A DNA stretch of 64,000 nt from Streptomyces spiramyceticus (GCF_028807635.1 NZ_JARBAX010000001.1:1811001-1875000), one strand, 5' to 3'; positions 34,999 to 45,500 are shown, numbered from the stretch's first letter. The notes: generated by a model from the sequence alone, not told the origin. Program-made: numbers and translations.

Positions 34999-36522
34999 TC
35001 AGCCCCTCCCGAGAAGCAGCCGGGCCTCGCCGACCGTGATCACAGAACCGGTCACCAGCACGCCGCCGCCCGAGAACTCGCCCTCCGCCTCCGCGAGGGT
35101 GATCGCCTCCTCCAGCGCGTCGTCGAGGCGCGGCTCGACCTGGACGCGGTCCTCGCCGAAGACCTCCACGGCGATCGCGGCCAGCTCGTCCACGTCCATC
35201 GCGCGGCCCGTGGAGTTGGAGGTGACGACCACCTCGGCGAAGATCGGCTCGAAGGCTTCGAGAAGCCCCCGCACGTCCTTGTCGCCGCTCGTGCCGACGA
35301 CCCCGATCAGGCGGCTGAAGCTGAACGCCTCGGTGACGGCCTCGGCCGCCGCCCGCGCGCCCGCCGGGTTGTGGGCCGCGTCCAGGACGACGGTGGGGCT
35401 GCGGCGTACGACCTCCAGGCGGCCCGGTGACGTGACCGAGGCGAAGGCCTTGCGGACCGTTTCGTTGTCGAGCGTGCGCGCCTGCTCCGCGCCGATGCCG
35501 AAGAACGCCTCGACGGCCGCCAGCGCGACCGCCGCGTTGTGCGCCTGGTGCGCGCCGTGCAGCGGCAGGAAGATCTCTTCGTACTCACCGCCGAGACCGC
35601 GCAGCGTCATCTGCTGGCCGCCGACCGCGACCTCGCGGGACACGACGCCGAACTCCATGCCCTCGCGGGCGACCGTCGCGTCGACCTCGACGGCCTTCTT
35701 GAGCATCACCTGGGCCGCGTCGACCGGCTGCTGCGCCAGGATGACCGTGGCGGCCCGCTTGATGATCCCGGCCTTCTCGACGGCGATCTCGCCGGCGGTG
35801 GCGCCGAGCCGCTCCACGTGGTCCAGGTCGATGGGTGTGACGACGGCGACCGACGCGTCGATCACATTCGTCGCGTCCCAGCTGCCGCCCATGCCGACCT
35901 CGACGACGGCCACATCCACAGGTGCGTCCGCGAAGGCGGCGTACGCCATGCCTGTCAGCGTCTCGAAGAACGACAGGCGGTGCTCCTGCGTGGAGTCGGT
36001 CATCTCGACGTACGGCTGGATGTCCTTGTACGTCTCGATGAAGCGCTCGGGGTCGATCGGGGCGCCGTCCAGGCTGATGCGCTCGGTGATCGACTGCACG
36101 TGCGGGCTGGTGTACCGCCCGGTGCGCAGCTCGAAGGCGCCGAGCAGCGCCTCGATCATGCGGGCGGTGCTGGTCTTGCCGTTGGTGCCGGTGATGTGGA
36201 TCGAGGGGTACGCGCGCTGGGGCTCGCCCAGCAGGTCCATCAGCGCGGCGATGCGCACCAGCGACGGATCGAGCTTGGTCTCGGGCCAGCGGCCCATGAG
36301 CTCCTGCTCGACCGCGCGCAGCGCCTTGTCCACCTCCGGGTCCTTGGGGCGGCCGGCGGCGCCGTCGCCCTGCGGCGGGGCGCCTTGGGTGCGCAGGGTA
36401 CGGCTGCCTGCCTCGATCACCGCGAGGTCGGGATCACGTCCGGTCTCGGCCTGGACGATCTCTTCGAAGGCGTCGGGGGCGTCGGGGGCATCACTGTCGT
36501 CGTGCGGGGGGAGCTGGCTCAC
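34999..36522 (-). CDS. folC: Bifunctional folylpolyglutamate synthase / dihydrofolate synthase
   Basis: FolC adds glutamates to (dihydro)folates in the cytosol. The 507-residue protein has the P-loop HITGTNGKTSTARMIEALL around residue 108, TGRYTSPHVQSITERISLDG, the Mur-ligase-like VVEVGMGGSWDATNV and the C-terminal VVLDAAHNPAGARAAAEA. The first ~70 residues are acidic and Pro/Gly-rich, an extension typical of Streptomyces FolC. The start is GTG at 36522. valS lies upstream; a hairpin at 36597 separates them. Confidence 0.95.
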   Translation of the reverse strand: MSQLPPHDDSDAPDAPDAFEEIVQAETGRDPDLAVIEAGSRTLRTQGAPPQGDGAAGRPKDPEVDKALRAVEQELMGRWPETKLDPSLVRIAALMDLLGEPQRAYPSIHITGTNGKTSTARMIEALLGAFELRTGRYTSPHVQSITERISLDGAPIDPERFIETYKDIQPYVEMTDSTQEHRLSFFETLTGMAYAAFADAPVDVAVVEVGMGGSWDATNVIDASVAVVTPIDLDHVERLGATAGEIAVEKAGIIKRAATVILAQQPVDAAQVMLKKAVEVDATVAREGMEFGVVSREVAVGGQQMTLRGLGGEYEEIFLPLHGAHQAHNAAVALAAVEAFFGIGAEQARTLDNETVRKAFASVTSPGRLEVVRRSPTVVLDAAHNPAGARAAAEAVTEAFSFSRLIGVVGTSGDKDVRGLLEAFEPIFAEVVVTSNSTGRAMDVDELAAIAVEVFGEDRVQVEPRLDDALEEAITLAEAEGEFSGGGVLVTGSVITVGEARLLLGRG

Positions 36523-36596
36523 GGGACCAGTCTACGGAGCACCACTGACAGCGGCTTCGCCCCCGTACGCCAGGGGCTCCGGGCGCCATGAAAACG

Positions 36597-36626
36597 GGCG
36601 AGGCCCCGGCACGCCGGGGCCTCGCC
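36597..36626 (-). terminator. Terminator-like hairpin between valS and folC
   Basis: GGCGAGGCCCCGGC (36597-36610) pairs perfectly with GCCGGGGCCTCGCC (36613-36626). It lies 144 bases after the valS stop and 75 bases before the folC start. Confidence 0.8.
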
Positions 36627-36715
36627 GCCCACCCCCGCCGCAGCAGGGACAACTGGACCTTTTCCTTCTCGGCAGCCGCCAGGTCCGGGTCGCTCCCGCG
36701 CGTGCGGGGAAGGCT
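36627..36715 (-). repeat. Possible degenerate CRISPR-like repeat-spacer-repeat
   Basis: Read on the minus strand, 36715-36687 (CCTTCCCCGCACGCGCGGGA core) looks like a 29-base type I-E repeat of actinobacteria. It is followed by 32 bases of unrelated sequence and then a poor second copy (TTGTCCCTGCTGCGGCGGGG core, 36654-36627). There is no longer array, and no cas gene in the window. This may be a decayed solitary unit or simply GC-rich hairpins. Confidence 0.25.
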
Positions 36716-36769
36716 GCCTCTGCCAGTCAAGCGGTTCGTGCCGACAGAGGCAGTGCCCTGGCCGCGCGT

Positions 36770-39391
36770 TCACTCGTTCGGAAGCGCCGCAAGCTGAGCA
36801 GTGATGCGGTCGATGTCTTCTTCCGCCTTCGCCAGCCGGGTACGGATCTTGTCCACGACCTGATCCGGGGCCTTCGCGAGGAAGGCCTCGTTGCCCAGCT
36901 TCGCGGAAGCCTGCGAGACCTCCTTCTGCGCCGCCGCGAGGTCCTTCGCCAGGCGCTTGCGCTCCGCCTCGACGTCGATCGTGCCGGACAGGTCGAGCGC
37001 GACCCTGGCACCGGCGACCGGCAGCGACGCGGTGGCGTGGAAGTCCTCGCCGGCCGGCTGGAGGCGCAGCAGCTGGCGGATGGCCGCCTCGTGCGGGGCC
37101 AGCGCCGTACCGGTCAGGGTGAGCTCGGCCGGGACCTTCTGGCCGGGCTGGAGGCCCTGGTCGGAGCGGAAGCGGCGGACCTCGGTGACGACCTGCTGGA
37201 CGAGCGCGATCTCCTTCTCGGCCGCCTCGTCACGGAAGCGGGAGTCCTTCGGCCAGTCCGCGATGACCAGCGACTCCTTGCCCGTGAGCGTGGTCCACAG
37301 CGTCTCGGTGACAAAGGGGACGACCGGGTGCAGCAGCCGCAGTGTGACGTCGAGGACCTCGCCGAGGACACGGCCGGAGACCTTGGCAGCCTCCCCGCCC
37401 GCGAAGAACGTCGTCTTCGACAGCTCGACGTACCAGTCGAAGACCTCGTCCCACGCGAAGTGGAAGAGCGAGTCCGAGAGCTTCGCGAACTGGTAGTCCT
37501 CGTAGTACGCGTCGACCTCGGCGACCGTCGCGTTGAGCCGCGACAGAATCCACCGGTCGGCCGCCGACAGCTGCTCTGCGGGCGGCAGTTCACCCTCCAC
37601 CGTCGCGCCGTTCATCAGCGCGAAGCGGGTGGCGTTCCAGATCTTGTTGGCGAAGTTGCGGGATCCCTGGACCCAGTCCTCACCGATCGGCACGTCGACA
37701 CCGGGGTTCGCACCACGCGCGAGCGTGAAACGGACCGCGTCGGAGCCGTAGGTGTCCATCCAGTCCAGCGGGTTGACCGCGTTGCCGAAGGACTTCGACA
37801 TCTTCTTGCCGAACTGGTCGCGGACCATGCCGTGCAGGGCGATGGTGTGGAACGGCGGGGTGCCGTCCATCGCGTACAGGCCGAACATCATCATCCGGGC
37901 GACCCAGAAGAAGAGGATGTCGTACCCGGTGACCAGGACCGAGTTCGGATAGAACTTCTCGACGCTCGGGGTCTGTTCGGGCCAGCCGAGCGTGGAGAAC
38001 GGCCACAGGCCGGAGGAGAACCAGGTGTCCAGGACGTCCGTGTCCTGGTGCCAGCCCTCGCCGGTCGGCGCCTCGTCGTCGGGACCGACGCAGACGATCT
38101 CGCCGTTCGGGCCGTACCAGACGGGGATCCGGTGGCCCCACCACAGCTGACGCGAGATGCACCAGTCGCGGAGGTTGTCGACCCAGCCGAAGTAGCGGGG
38201 CTCCATCTCCTTCGGGTGGATCTTGACCCGCCCGTCGCGGACCGCGTCGCCGGCCTCCTTCGCCAGCGGACCGACCTTGACCCACCACTGCAGGGACAGG
38301 CGCGGCTCGATGGTCGTCTTGCAGCGGGAGCAGTGCCCGACCTGGTGGACGTACGGACGCTTCTCGGCGACGATCCGGCCGTCGGCCCGCAGAGCGGCGA
38401 CGATGGCGCTGCGCGCCTCAAGACGGTCGAGTCCCTGGAACGGCCCGTGCGCGGTGATGACCGCGCGCTCGTCCATCACGGCCAGGTTGGGCAGCCCGTG
38501 CCGCTGGCCGATCTCGAAGTCGTTCGGGTCGTGGGCCGGGGTGACCTTGACGGCGCCCGTGCCGAACGCGGGGTCGACGTGCTCGTCGGCGACGACCGGG
38601 ATACGGCGGCCGGTGAGCGGCAGCTCGATCTCGGTGCCGACGAGGTGGGCGTACCGCTCGTCGTCGGGGTGGACGGCGACGGCGGTGTCACCGAGCATCG
38701 TCTCGGCGCGGGTCGTCGCGACGACGATCTCGGCTTCGCCCGAGCCGTACCGGATGGAGACGAGCTCGCCGTCGTCCTCCTGGTACTCGACCTCGATGTC
38801 GGAGATGGCCGTCAGACAGCGCGGGCACCAGTTGATGATGCGCTCGGCGCGGTAGATCAGCTCGTCGTCGTACAGCTTCTTGAAGATCGTCTGGACGGCC
38901 TTGGACAGGCCCTCGTCCATGGTGAACCGCTCGCGCGACCAGGCGACACCGTCGCCGAGGCGCTTCATCTGCCCGGAGATCTGGCCCCCGGACTCGTCCT
39001 TCCACTGCCAGACGCGCTCGACGAACGCCTCGCGCCCCAGGTCGTGGCGGGACTTGCCCTCCTTGGCGAGCTCGCGCTCGACGACGTTCTGCGTGGCGAT
39101 ACCGGCGTGGTCCATGCCGGGCTGCCACAGCGTCTCGTACCCCTGCATGCGCTTACGGCGCGTAAGGGCATCGATCAGGGTGTGCTCGAAGGCGTGCCCC
39201 AGGTGGAGGCTGCCGGTGACGTTGGGCGGCGGGATGACGACGGTGAACGGCTCTTTGTCGCTCTTCTCGTCGGCTTCGAAGTAACCGCGTTCTACCCAGC
39301 GCTCGTACAGCTTCCCCTCTACTTCGGCCGGCGCGTACTGGGTCGGCAGTTCGGGGGTGGCTGCTGGCTGCTGCTGAGAGTTCTCGGTCAC
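36770..39391 (-). CDS. valS: Valyl-tRNA synthetase
   Basis: This class I synthetase, 873 residues, charges tRNA-Val and edits Thr. The HIGH motif appears as HLGH at 63-66 within [15 protein letters not shown], and KMSKS as [11 protein letters not shown] near residue 529. The CP1 editing domain is between them, and the C-terminal coiled-coil arm is [20 protein letters not shown] followed by Ala/Glu/Lys heptads. The start is ATG at 39391 ([12 protein letters not shown]). No T-box leader is visible upstream; the 135-base gap to the divergent gene at 39527 carries both promoters. Confidence 0.98.
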   Translation of the reverse strand: MTENSQQQPAATPELPTQYAPAEVEGKLYERWVERGYFEADEKSDKEPFTVVIPPPNVTGSLHLGHAFEHTLIDALTRRKRMQGYETLWQPGMDHAGIATQNVVERELAKEGKSRHDLGREAFVERVWQWKDESGGQISGQMKRLGDGVAWSRERFTMDEGLSKAVQTIFKKLYDDELIYRAERIINWCPRCLTAISDIEVEYQEDDGELVSIRYGSGEAEIVVATTRAETMLGDTAVAVHPDDERYAHLVGTEIELPLTGRRIPVVADEHVDPAFGTGAVKVTPAHDPNDFEIGQRHGLPNLAVMDERAVITAHGPFQGLDRLEARSAIVAALRADGRIVAEKRPYVHQVGHCSRCKTTIEPRLSLQWWVKVGPLAKEAGDAVRDGRVKIHPKEMEPRYFGWVDNLRDWCISRQLWWGHRIPVWYGPNGEIVCVGPDDEAPTGEGWHQDTDVLDTWFSSGLWPFSTLGWPEQTPSVEKFYPNSVLVTGYDILFFWVARMMMFGLYAMDGTPPFHTIALHGMVRDQFGKKMSKSFGNAVNPLDWMDTYGSDAVRFTLARGANPGVDVPIGEDWVQGSRNFANKIWNATRFALMNGATVEGELPPAEQLSAADRWILSRLNATVAEVDAYYEDYQFAKLSDSLFHFAWDEVFDWYVELSKTTFFAGGEAAKVSGRVLGEVLDVTLRLLHPVVPFVTETLWTTLTGKESLVIADWPKDSRFRDEAAEKEIALVQQVVTEVRRFRSDQGLQPGQKVPAELTLTGTALAPHEAAIRQLLRLQPAGEDFHATASLPVAGARVALDLSGTIDVEAERKRLAKDLAAAQKEVSQASAKLGNEAFLAKAPDQVVDKIRTRLAKAEEDIDRITAQLAALPNE

Positions 39392-39526
39392 GGGCTCAGT
39401 TTACGGGCGTCACAGCCCCGTACCGAAACCGGATTGTTGGTAACGGTGAGCCCCCCGCCGCCCCATGATGATGACGGTTCCGTCAGGATGTTCGGAACGC
39501 ATAAGCATCTGGAGGGGAACCCAGTA

Positions 39527-40498
39527 ATGAGTTACAACCAGCCGGGCCCGTACGGCGGGCAGCAGCCTCAGCAGCCCGGCCCCTACGGCCAGCAGCCGCC
39601 GCAGGGCCAGCCGAACCCGTACGGACAGCAGCCCCCGCAGGGCCAGCCCGGCTACGGCTACCCGCAGCAGGCCCCGCCGCCCCAGGGCTACGGCTACCCC
39701 CAGCAGGCCCAGCAGCCGCCCTACGGCCACCCCCAACAGCCGGGCCCCTACGGCCAGCAGCCCCAGTACCCGGGCGGCATGGTCCCGCCCCCGCCGGGCG
39801 CGCCGAAGAAGAAGACGGGCCTGATCGTGGGCGCGGTGATTGTGGCGCTGGCGGTTGTGGGTGGCGGTATCTGGTACTTCACCGCAGGTGCCGGCGGTTC
39901 CGACCTCGCGGACGACGGCCCGCACAAGCTGACGACACCGGCGACGGTGCTCGGCGGCGAGTACAAGCGCCTGGGCAAGGGGTCCGGCGAGTCCGAGACG
40001 ACCCCGAAGGACGAGAAAGAACTCGCCGCCCTGGGGATCAAGAACGGGCACCCCACCGGGGCCAGTTACTCGACCACGGACTTGAGCAAGTTCGACCCCA
40101 CTGACCCCACAGCGCTCGAGGACATGAAGACGGCCAAGTCCCTGAACGTCTTCGGGACCTGGGGCGAGATCAGCGACCCCGAGAACACCCTGGACCTCCA
40201 ATTCGCCAAGATGAAGGAAGAGTCCCAGAAGAACGCCGGGAAGCCGAACGCCACCAAGCTGATCGGTGACCCCGAGGAAGTCTCCCCGGACGGCTTCGAC
40301 AGCGGCATCATGAAGTGCCAGAACTTCGAGGGCAAGGACGCCGCCACCGGGCAGAACCGGACGAGCGTGATGTGCCTCTGGGCCGACTACAGCACATTCG
40401 CGCTGGTCATGGCCGACGACAGGGCGAAGCCCCCGACGATGGACGAAACGGCCGATCTCGCCGCCAAGCTCCGGTCGGAAATCCGCGTCGCGCAGTAG
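39527..40498 (+). CDS. Single-pass membrane protein with Pro/Gly/Tyr/Gln-rich cytoplasmic tail
   Basis: This 323-residue protein is not recognised as a named family. Residues 1-~95 are repeats of [14 protein letters not shown] and YGYPQQA. A basic patch (GAPKKKT), one membrane helix ([21 protein letters not shown], about 101-121) and a ~200-residue extracytoplasmic domain follow. The domain has two Cys ([15 protein letters not shown]) that could form a disulphide, and it ends in an amphipathic segment ([16 protein letters not shown]). The ATG at 39527 follows GGAGGGG. Similar architecture, with a disordered Tyr/Gln tail, helix and small outer domain, is common among Streptomyces envelope proteins. 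It is divergent from valS and convergent with clpX. Confidence 0.8.
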   Translation: MSYNQPGPYGGQQPQQPGPYGQQPPQGQPNPYGQQPPQGQPGYGYPQQAPPPQGYGYPQQAQQPPYGHPQQPGPYGQQPQYPGGMVPPPPGAPKKKTGLIVGAVIVALAVVGGGIWYFTAGAGGSDLADDGPHKLTTPATVLGGEYKRLGKGSGESETTPKDEKELAALGIKNGHPTGASYSTTDLSKFDPTDPTALEDMKTAKSLNVFGTWGEISDPENTLDLQFAKMKEESQKNAGKPNATKLIGDPEEVSPDGFDSGIMKCQNFEGKDAATGQNRTSVMCLWADYSTFALVMADDRAKPPTMDETADLAAKLRSEIRVAQ

Positions 40499-40515
40499 CG
40501 GCCAACCCCAACGCA

Positions 40516-40554
40516 AAGGGGCGCCCCGCCAGTTGGACCGGCAGGGCGCCCCTT
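40516..40554. terminator. Bidirectional terminator between the 39527 gene and clpX
   Basis: AAGGGGCGCC (40516-40525) and GGCGCCCCTT (40545-40554) are perfectly complementary, with a further GCC/GGC pair inside. It lies between two convergent genes and can serve both. Confidence 0.85.
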
Positions 40555-40576
40555 CGGCGTTCGTACGTCGCGACCG

Positions 40577-41869
40577 CTACGCGCTCTTCTCGTGGCGGCC
40601 GTCGTTCTTGACGATCCGCGGCTCGCGCGGCACCAGCGTCGGGTTCACGTTGTTGTGGACCACGTCCGCCGTGATGACGACACGCGCCACGTCCTTGCGG
40701 GACGGGACCTCGTACATCACCGACATCAGGACCTCCTCCATGATCGCGCGCAAGCCCCGCGCGCCCGTCTGGCGGAGGATCGCCTGGTCCGCGATCGCTT
40801 CCAGCGCCTCGCGCTCGAACTCCAGCTCCACGCCGTCGAGTTCGAAGAGGCGCTCGTACTGCTTCACCAGCGCGTTGCGCGGCTCGATCAGGATCTGGAG
40901 GAGCGCTTCGCGGTCGAGGTTGTGGACCGAGGTCAGCACCGGGAGGCGGCCGATGAACTCGGGGATCATCCCGAACTTCACCAGGTCCTCGGGCATGACC
41001 TCCTGGAACTGGTCGCTCGCCGCGATCTCCCGCTTGGAGCGGATCGTCGCGCCGAAGCCGATTCCCTTCGCTCCCGCACGCGACTCGATGATCTTCTCCA
41101 GACCGGAGAACGCACCGCCCACGATGAACAGCACGTTCGTCGTGTCGATCTGGATGAACTCCTGGTGCGGGTGCTTGCGGCCGCCCTGCGGCGGGACCGA
41201 CGCCGTCGTGCCCTCAAGGATCTTCAGGAGGGCTTGCTGTACGCCCTCGCCGGAGACGTCTCGCGTGATCGATGGGTTCTCGCTCTTGCGGGCGACCTTG
41301 TCGATCTCGTCGATGTAGATGATCCCGGTCTCGGCCTTCTTGACGTCGTAGTCGGCGGCCTGGATCAGTTTCAGGAGGATGTTCTCCACGTCCTCGCCGA
41401 CATAACCCGCCTCCGTCAGCGCCGTCGCATCGGCGATGGCGAACGGGACGTTGAGCATCCGGGCGAGCGTCTGGGCCAGCAGCGTCTTGCCGGAGCCCGT
41501 GGGACCCAGCAGGAGGATGTTGGACTTGGCCAGTTCGATCGCGTCGTCGCGGCCCGCGCCGCTGCCGTTCTCGCCGGCCTGGACGCGCTTGTAGTGGTTG
41601 TACACCGCTACCGAGAGGGCCTTCTTGGCCGGCTCCTGGCCGACTACGTACCCCTCGAGGAATTCGTAGATCTCCCGCGGCTTGGGAAGTTCCTCCCACC
41701 GCACCTCGGAGGTCTCTGCGAGCTCCTCCTCGATGATCTCGTTGCAGAGGTCGATGCACTCGTCGCAGATGTACACACCGGGACCTGCGATGAGCTTCTT
41801 CACCTGCTTCTGGCTCTTCCCGCAGAACGAGCACTTGAGCAGGTCGCCGCCATCACCGATGCGTGCCAC
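40577..41869 (-). CDS. clpX: ATP-dependent Clp protease ATPase subunit ClpX
   Basis: This AAA+ unfoldase feeds substrates to ClpP. The 430-residue protein has the N-terminal zinc-binding domain with Cys13, Cys16, Cys35 and Cys38 ([10 protein letters not shown] and ICDECIDLC), Walker A GPTGSGKT at 122-129, Walker B in [20 protein letters not shown], and the sensor-2 region [14 protein letters not shown]. The ClpP-binding loop, normally IGF, lies in the [18 protein letters not shown] region and reads IGFGAT, as [16 protein letters not shown]. The start is GTG at 41869. It lies 148 bases downstream of clpP2 with a hairpin between, so it has its own transcription potential. Confidence 0.97.
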   Translation of the reverse strand: MARIGDGGDLLKCSFCGKSQKQVKKLIAGPGVYICDECIDLCNEIIEEELAETSEVRWEELPKPREIYEFLEGYVVGQEPAKKALSVAVYNHYKRVQAGENGSGAGRDDAIELAKSNILLLGPTGSGKTLLAQTLARMLNVPFAIADATALTEAGYVGEDVENILLKLIQAADYDVKKAETGIIYIDEIDKVARKSENPSITRDVSGEGVQQALLKILEGTTASVPPQGGRKHPHQEFIQIDTTNVLFIVGGAFSGLEKIIESRAGAKGIGFGATIRSKREIAASDQFQEVMPEDLVKFGMIPEFIGRLPVLTSVHNLDREALLQILIEPRNALVKQYERLFELDGVELEFEREALEAIADQAILRQTGARGLRAIMEEVLMSVMYEVPSRKDVARVVITADVVHNNVNPTLVPREPRIVKNDGRHEKSA

Positions 41870-41961
41870 GAGGTGCTTCCCCTTCGCCTGGGAGACGCCA
41901 CGTTCAGCGTCTCCTGGTGCCTCATATCCGACGGTACCTTGCCTGGCCCCCCGTTCGGGCC

Positions 41962-42003
41962 CCCCTTGGCACGGTTCACATTGACGTGCTCTGTGCCAAG
42001 GGG
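41962..42003 (-). terminator. Hairpin between clpP2 and clpX
   Basis: CCCCTTGGCAC (41962-41972) pairs perfectly with GTGCCAAGGGG (41993-42003). It lies 14 bases past the clpP2 stop and ends the clpP1-clpP2 message. Confidence 0.85.
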
Positions 42004-42017
42004 CGGGCTGTCATGCG

Positions 42018-42692
42018 TCAGACGGCCATGGCCGGCACGTTCTTGCGCGTGGACACGATCTGGTCGATCAGGCCGTACGCGAGAGAGTCTTCGGCGGTCA
42101 GGATCTTGTCGCGCTCGATGTCGTCGCGGATCTTCTCGATCGGCGTCGTGGAGTGCTTCGCCAGCATGTCCTCCAGCTGCGAGCGCATCCGGAGGATCTC
42201 CTGGGCCGCGATCTCCAGGTCGGAGAGCTGCTCGCGGCCGGTCTGCGAGGACGGCTGGTGGATCAGCACACGCGCGTTGGGGAGTGCCATGCGCTTGCCC
42301 GGCGTACCGGCGGCGAGCAGGACGGCCGCGGCGGAGGCCGCCTGGCCCATGCAGACCGTCTGGATGTCCGGCTTCACGAACTGCATCGTGTCGTAGATGG
42401 CCGTGAGGGCCGTGAACGAGCCGCCGGGGCTGTTGATGTAGATCGAGATGTCGCGGTCCGGGTCCATCGACTCCAGGCACAGCAGCTGCGCCATGACGTC
42501 GTTGGCGGAGGCGTCGTCGATCTGCACGCCGAGGAAGATCACGCGCTCCTCGAAGAGCTTCGCGTACGGGTCGTACTCACGCACGCCCTGCGACGTGCGC
42601 TCTACGAAGCGCGGGACGATGTAGCGGTTGTCCACCTGCGGGCCGGTGTAGAGGCCGTTCGCGGAGTAATTGTTCATGTGGGTGTTCACCAT
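42018..42692 (-). CDS. clpP2: ATP-dependent Clp protease proteolytic subunit (ClpP2-type)
   Basis: This serine protease subunit, 224 residues from the ATG at 42692, has catalytic Ser120 ([10 protein letters not shown]) and His145 (VLIHQPSS), with the Asp further on. The N-terminus [20 protein letters not shown] is the ClpP2 type of Streptomyces, likely forming mixed tetradecamers with ClpP1. The start is uncertain: [10 protein letters not shown] at 42677 and a GTG at 42689 are in frame and none has an ideal ribosome-binding site. It follows clpP1 after 43 bases and belongs to the same operon. Confidence 0.95.
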   Translation of the reverse strand: MVNTHMNNYSANGLYTGPQVDNRYIVPRFVERTSQGVREYDPYAKLFEERVIFLGVQIDDASANDVMAQLLCLESMDPDRDISIYINSPGGSFTALTAIYDTMQFVKPDIQTVCMGQAASAAAVLLAAGTPGKRMALPNARVLIHQPSSQTGREQLSDLEIAAQEILRMRSQLEDMLAKHSTTPIEKIRDDIERDKILTAEDSLAYGLIDQIVSTRKNVPAMAV

Positions 42693-42735
42693 CCTGGTGG
42701 CGTTCGGTGGGCTGGGGGAGGCTCGGCTGCGGGGA

Positions 42736-43353
42736 TCAGGCCCCGGTGCCGCCGCCGCCCGGAACGCCCGAGGCAGTGGCCATGATCGAGTCGATGAGGC
42801 CGTACTCGACGGCCTCCTCCGCGGTGTACCAGCGGTCGCGGTCACCGTCACGGATGATCGTCTCGACGGTCTGGCCGGAGTGCCTGGCGGTGATCTCGGC
42901 CATGCGCTTCTTCGTACGGAGCAGCTGCTCGGCCTGGATCTTGATGTCGGAGGCGGTACCGCCGAGGCCGGCCGAGCCCTGGTGCATCAGGATGTCGGTG
43001 TTGGGGAGCGCGAAGCGCTTGCCCGCGGTGCCACCGGTCAGCAGGAACTGGCCCATCGAGGCCGCCATGCCCATGCCGATGGTGACGACGTCGTTCGGGA
43101 TGTACTGCATGGTGTCGTAGACCGCCATGCCCGCCGTCACCGAGCCACCGGGGCTGTTGATGTACAGGAAGATGTCCTTGTCCGGATCCGCGGCAAGGAG
43201 CAGCAGCTGCGCGGTGATCTTGTTGGCGATGTCATCGTCGACCTGCTGGCCGAGAAAGATGATCCGCTCGCCGAGCAGCCGGTTGTAGACCTGGTCGCCG
43301 AGGCCTCCACCGATGGACGGCTCACCCGCGGCGTAGGGCATCAGATTCGTCAC
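42736..43353 (-). CDS. clpP1: ATP-dependent Clp protease proteolytic subunit (ClpP1-type)
   Basis: This 205-residue ClpP starts with GTG at 43353 ([20 protein letters not shown]). Catalytic Ser99 lies in [11 protein letters not shown] and His124 in [12 protein letters not shown]. The C-terminus is Gly-rich ([10 protein letters not shown]). In Streptomyces the ClpP1-ClpP2 operon is needed for normal development and is activated by ClgR; a matching box lies about 130 bases upstream of this start (43484-43500). It is transcribed as clpP1-clpP2, with tig lying upstream behind a terminator. Confidence 0.96.
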   Translation of the reverse strand: MTNLMPYAAGEPSIGGGLGDQVYNRLLGERIIFLGQQVDDDIANKITAQLLLLAADPDKDIFLYINSPGGSVTAGMAVYDTMQYIPNDVVTIGMGMAASMGQFLLTGGTAGKRFALPNTDILMHQGSAGLGGTASDIKIQAEQLLRTKKRMAEITARHSGQTVETIIRDGDRDRWYTAEEAVEYGLIDSIMATASGVPGGGGTGA

Positions 43354-43483
43354 GTTTACACCTGCTCGTCTCTGACGGCTCCGGCCGTCTCAGCGTCTTT
43401 GTACCGGAGGGCGGGGACTCCCCACTCTCCTCTTCATGGACCCTAACGCGCAGGTGGGACAACGCCATCCCGGTTCCCGAACT

Positions 43484-43500
43484 GTTCGCTGGGAGCGCAA
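43484..43500 (-). promoter_or_regulatory. Candidate ClgR operator upstream of clpP1
   Basis: The plus strand reads GTTCGCTGGGAGCGCAA, matching the form GTTCGC-N5-GCG that I recall for ClgR sites of Streptomyces clp and lon promoters. It lies 131 bases upstream of the clpP1 start, between the tig terminator and the clpP1 leader, the expected place for an activator site. Confidence 0.6.
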
Positions 43501-43525
43501 GGTACGGGCCCGTACCCACGTACGA

Positions 43526-43562
43526 CAACGGGCCCGGACGCGTGACGCGTCCGGGCCCGTTG
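43526..43562 (-). terminator. Perfect 17-bp hairpin terminator of tig
   Basis: CAACGGGCCCGGACGCG (43526-43542), loop TGA, CGCGTCCGGGCCCGTTG (43546-43562). It starts 19 bases after the tig stop and isolates tig from clpP1. Confidence 0.92.
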
Positions 43563-43581
43563 CAGGAGATCAGGCTGAAGC

Positions 43582-44970
43582 TCAGGCCTTGTCCTCGGAG
43601 GGCTTGTCCTCGCCCTCGGCGGCGGCCTCGACCGTCTCGACGGCGGTCTCGGCCTCTTCCTCGTCCTCGAGCTCGACGGGCTCACCGTTGGTGTCGACGA
43701 CCTTGGCGGCCTCGACGACCACCGCGAGCGCCTTGCCGCGGGCGACCTCGCCGACGAGCATCGGCACCTGGCCACCCTCGACGACGGCCTGGGCGAACTG
43801 GTCGGGGCTCATGCCGGAGGACTGCGCACGCCGCATGAGGTGCTCGGTGAGCTCCTCCTGGTTGACGTTCAGCTTCTCCTTGTTGACGAGCTCATCGAGG
43901 ATGAACTGCGTCTTGATGCCCTTGACGGCCTGCTCGCCGAGCTCGGCGTCGAACTCCTCGGCCGTCTTGCCCTGGATTTCGAGGTACTTCTCGATGTCCA
44001 GGCCCATCTGGCCGAGCTGGTGGTGCTCCAGGTTGTGCTTGCGGGTCTTGACCTCGTCCGCGAGAAGCTTCTCGGGGATCGGGACCTCGACCAGCTCGAG
44101 CAGCTTGTCGAGGACACGCTCCTGAGCCTGCGTGGCCTGCTCGTACTGCTTCATGTTCTCGAGGCGCTTGCGGCTGTCGGCCTTGAGCTCGTCCAGCGTG
44201 TCGAACTCGCTCGCCATCTGCGCGAAGTCGTCGTCCAGCTCGGGCAGCTCACGGGCGGCGACCGCGGTGACCTTGACGGTGACCTCGGCTTCCTTGCCCT
44301 CGGCGCTGCCGCCCTTGAGCGAGGAGGTGAAGGTGGTCTCGCCACCGGCCTCCAGGCCGGTCACGGCCTCGTCGATGCCGTCGAGAAGTTCGCCGGAACC
44401 GATGGTGTACGAAACACCCTCGGCGACGCCGTCCTCGAGGACCTCGCCCTCGACCTTGGCCTCGAGGTCGATCGTCACGACGTCGCCCTCGGCGGCGGCA
44501 CGCTCGACCGGGTTCGTGGAAGCGAAGCGCGCGCGCAGCTCCTCCACGGCCTTGTCGACGTCCTCGTCGGTGACCTCGACCGCGTCGACCTCGACCTCGA
44601 TGCCGGAGTAGTCCGGGATCTCGATCGTCGGGCGGATGTCCACCTCGGCGGTGAACGACAGCAGCTCGCCGTCCTTCAGCTCGGTGATGTCGACGTCGGG
44701 CTGGCCGAGAACGTTCAGCTCACCCTCGCTGACAGCCTCGGTGTAGAACTTCGGAAGGGCGTCGTTGACGGCCTCCTCCAGCACAGCACCACGGCCGAAC
44801 CGCTGGTCGATGACTCGGTTCGGGATCTTGCCCTTGCGGAAGCCCTTCACCGTGACCTGCTGGTTGATCTTCTTGTACGCCGCGTCGAGGCTGTCCTTGA
44901 GCTCCTCGAAGGGCACCTCAATGCTGAGCCGAACCCGGGTCGGGTTCAGGGTCTCCACGGCGCTCTTCAC
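43582..44970 (-). CDS. tig: Trigger factor
   Basis: This ribosome-bound chaperone and peptidyl-prolyl isomerase has 462 residues. The GTG at 44970 ([20 protein letters not shown]) follows AAGGAGA. The ribosome-docking signature reads [20 protein letters not shown] at about residues 40-60. The FKBP-type domain runs roughly from 155 to 240 ([20 protein letters not shown]), followed by the helical C-terminal arms and an acidic Glu-rich tail ([16 protein letters not shown]). It is monocistronic, with a strong terminator downstream. The neighbouring clp genes are the usual bacterial arrangement linking folding and proteolysis. Confidence 0.96.
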   Translation of the reverse strand: MKSAVETLNPTRVRLSIEVPFEELKDSLDAAYKKINQQVTVKGFRKGKIPNRVIDQRFGRGAVLEEAVNDALPKFYTEAVSEGELNVLGQPDVDITELKDGELLSFTAEVDIRPTIEIPDYSGIEVEVDAVEVTDEDVDKAVEELRARFASTNPVERAAAEGDVVTIDLEAKVEGEVLEDGVAEGVSYTIGSGELLDGIDEAVTGLEAGGETTFTSSLKGGSAEGKEAEVTVKVTAVAARELPELDDDFAQMASEFDTLDELKADSRKRLENMKQYEQATQAQERVLDKLLELVEVPIPEKLLADEVKTRKHNLEHHQLGQMGLDIEKYLEIQGKTAEEFDAELGEQAVKGIKTQFILDELVNKEKLNVNQEELTEHLMRRAQSSGMSPDQFAQAVVEGGQVPMLVGEVARGKALAVVVEAAKVVDTNGEPVELEDEEEAETAVETVEAAAEGEDKPSEDKA

Positions 44971-45156
44971 GGTTCGGTCTCCTTGGGGGCTGACATCTGG
45001 GGTTCTGCTGGGCCGCGCGGGAGGCGGCTTCGCCGATCGGGCCCGGCACATCAGACACACGGGCACGCAGATTGCATAGTAACGGCAAGGAGGAAGACTC
45101 CCACAACGCGATCATGAATCGGGATCGGGCGGGATCAGGCAAGATCGTGCTGGTAA

Positions 45157-45233
45157 TGGTCGGGGTGGCCGGATTCGAACCGACGACCTTCCGCTCCCAA
45201 AGCGGACGCGCTACCAAGCTGCGCCACACCCCG
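45157..45233 (-). tRNA. tRNA-Pro(TGG)
   Basis: The cloverleaf is complete. The acceptor stem CGGGGTG/CACCCCG (5' end at 45233), anticodon stem TCCGC/GCGGA with loop TTTGGGA (anticodon TGG at 45199-45197), T arm GGTTCGAATCC, discriminator A at 45160 and encoded CCA at 45159-45157 are all visible. It reads CCA proline codons, which are rare in this genome. Confidence 0.97.
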
Positions 45234-45372
45234 TCGGTGCGACACGTAGGGTACATGCCCGCAGAGAGTGCGGCCGCAGGTTTACCGAGGGCGTTACGGG
45301 TGTGCGTCGGCGGCCCCGGACCCGCTACGATGCTTCTCGTGCCGCGGTCACCTGACCTGCGGTGCGACATGT

Positions 45373-45446
45373 GCGGGCGTAGCTCAATGGTAGAGCCCTA
45401 GTCTTCCAAACTAGCTACGCGGGTTCGATTCCCGTCGCCCGCTCCA
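45373..45446 (+). tRNA. tRNA-Gly(TCC)
   Basis: The acceptor stem GCGGGCG (45373-45379) pairs with CGCCCGC (45436-45442). Anticodon stem CTAGT/ACTAG has loop CTTCCAA (anticodon TCC at 45405-45407). The T arm contains GGGTTCGATTCCC, with discriminator T and encoded CCA (45444-45446). A TACGAT hexamer at 45326-45331 could be its -10 promoter element. Confidence 0.97.
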
Positions 45447-45449
45447 CGG

Positions 45450-45500
45450 CCTCCGGCCCGGCTCGGTGATTACGTCACCAGGCCGGGCCGGAGGTTTTTT
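45450..45500 (+). terminator. Terminator of tRNA-Gly with T-run
   Basis: CCTCCGGCCCGGC (45450-45462) pairs with GCCGGGCCGGAGG (45482-45494), followed by six T (45495-45500). It is one of the few hairpins here with a classic T-run. It can also stop transcription from the convergent small gene at 45542-45736. Confidence 0.92.

Noticed and set aside
36627..36715. A functional CRISPR array
   Set aside because: At most one good repeat and one poor copy are present and there are no cas genes, so it is listed only as a low-confidence remnant.
39392..39526. A T-box riboswitch in front of valS
   Set aside because: The 135-base leader is too short and lacks a T-box sequence and specifier stem.
34895..40498. 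An open frame of 1867 codons on the plus strand across folC and valS
   Set aside because: Only its last 323 codons (from 39527, after GGAGGGG) look coding. The rest lies antisense to clear folC and valS and reads as Val/Arg/Asp-rich shadow sequence.
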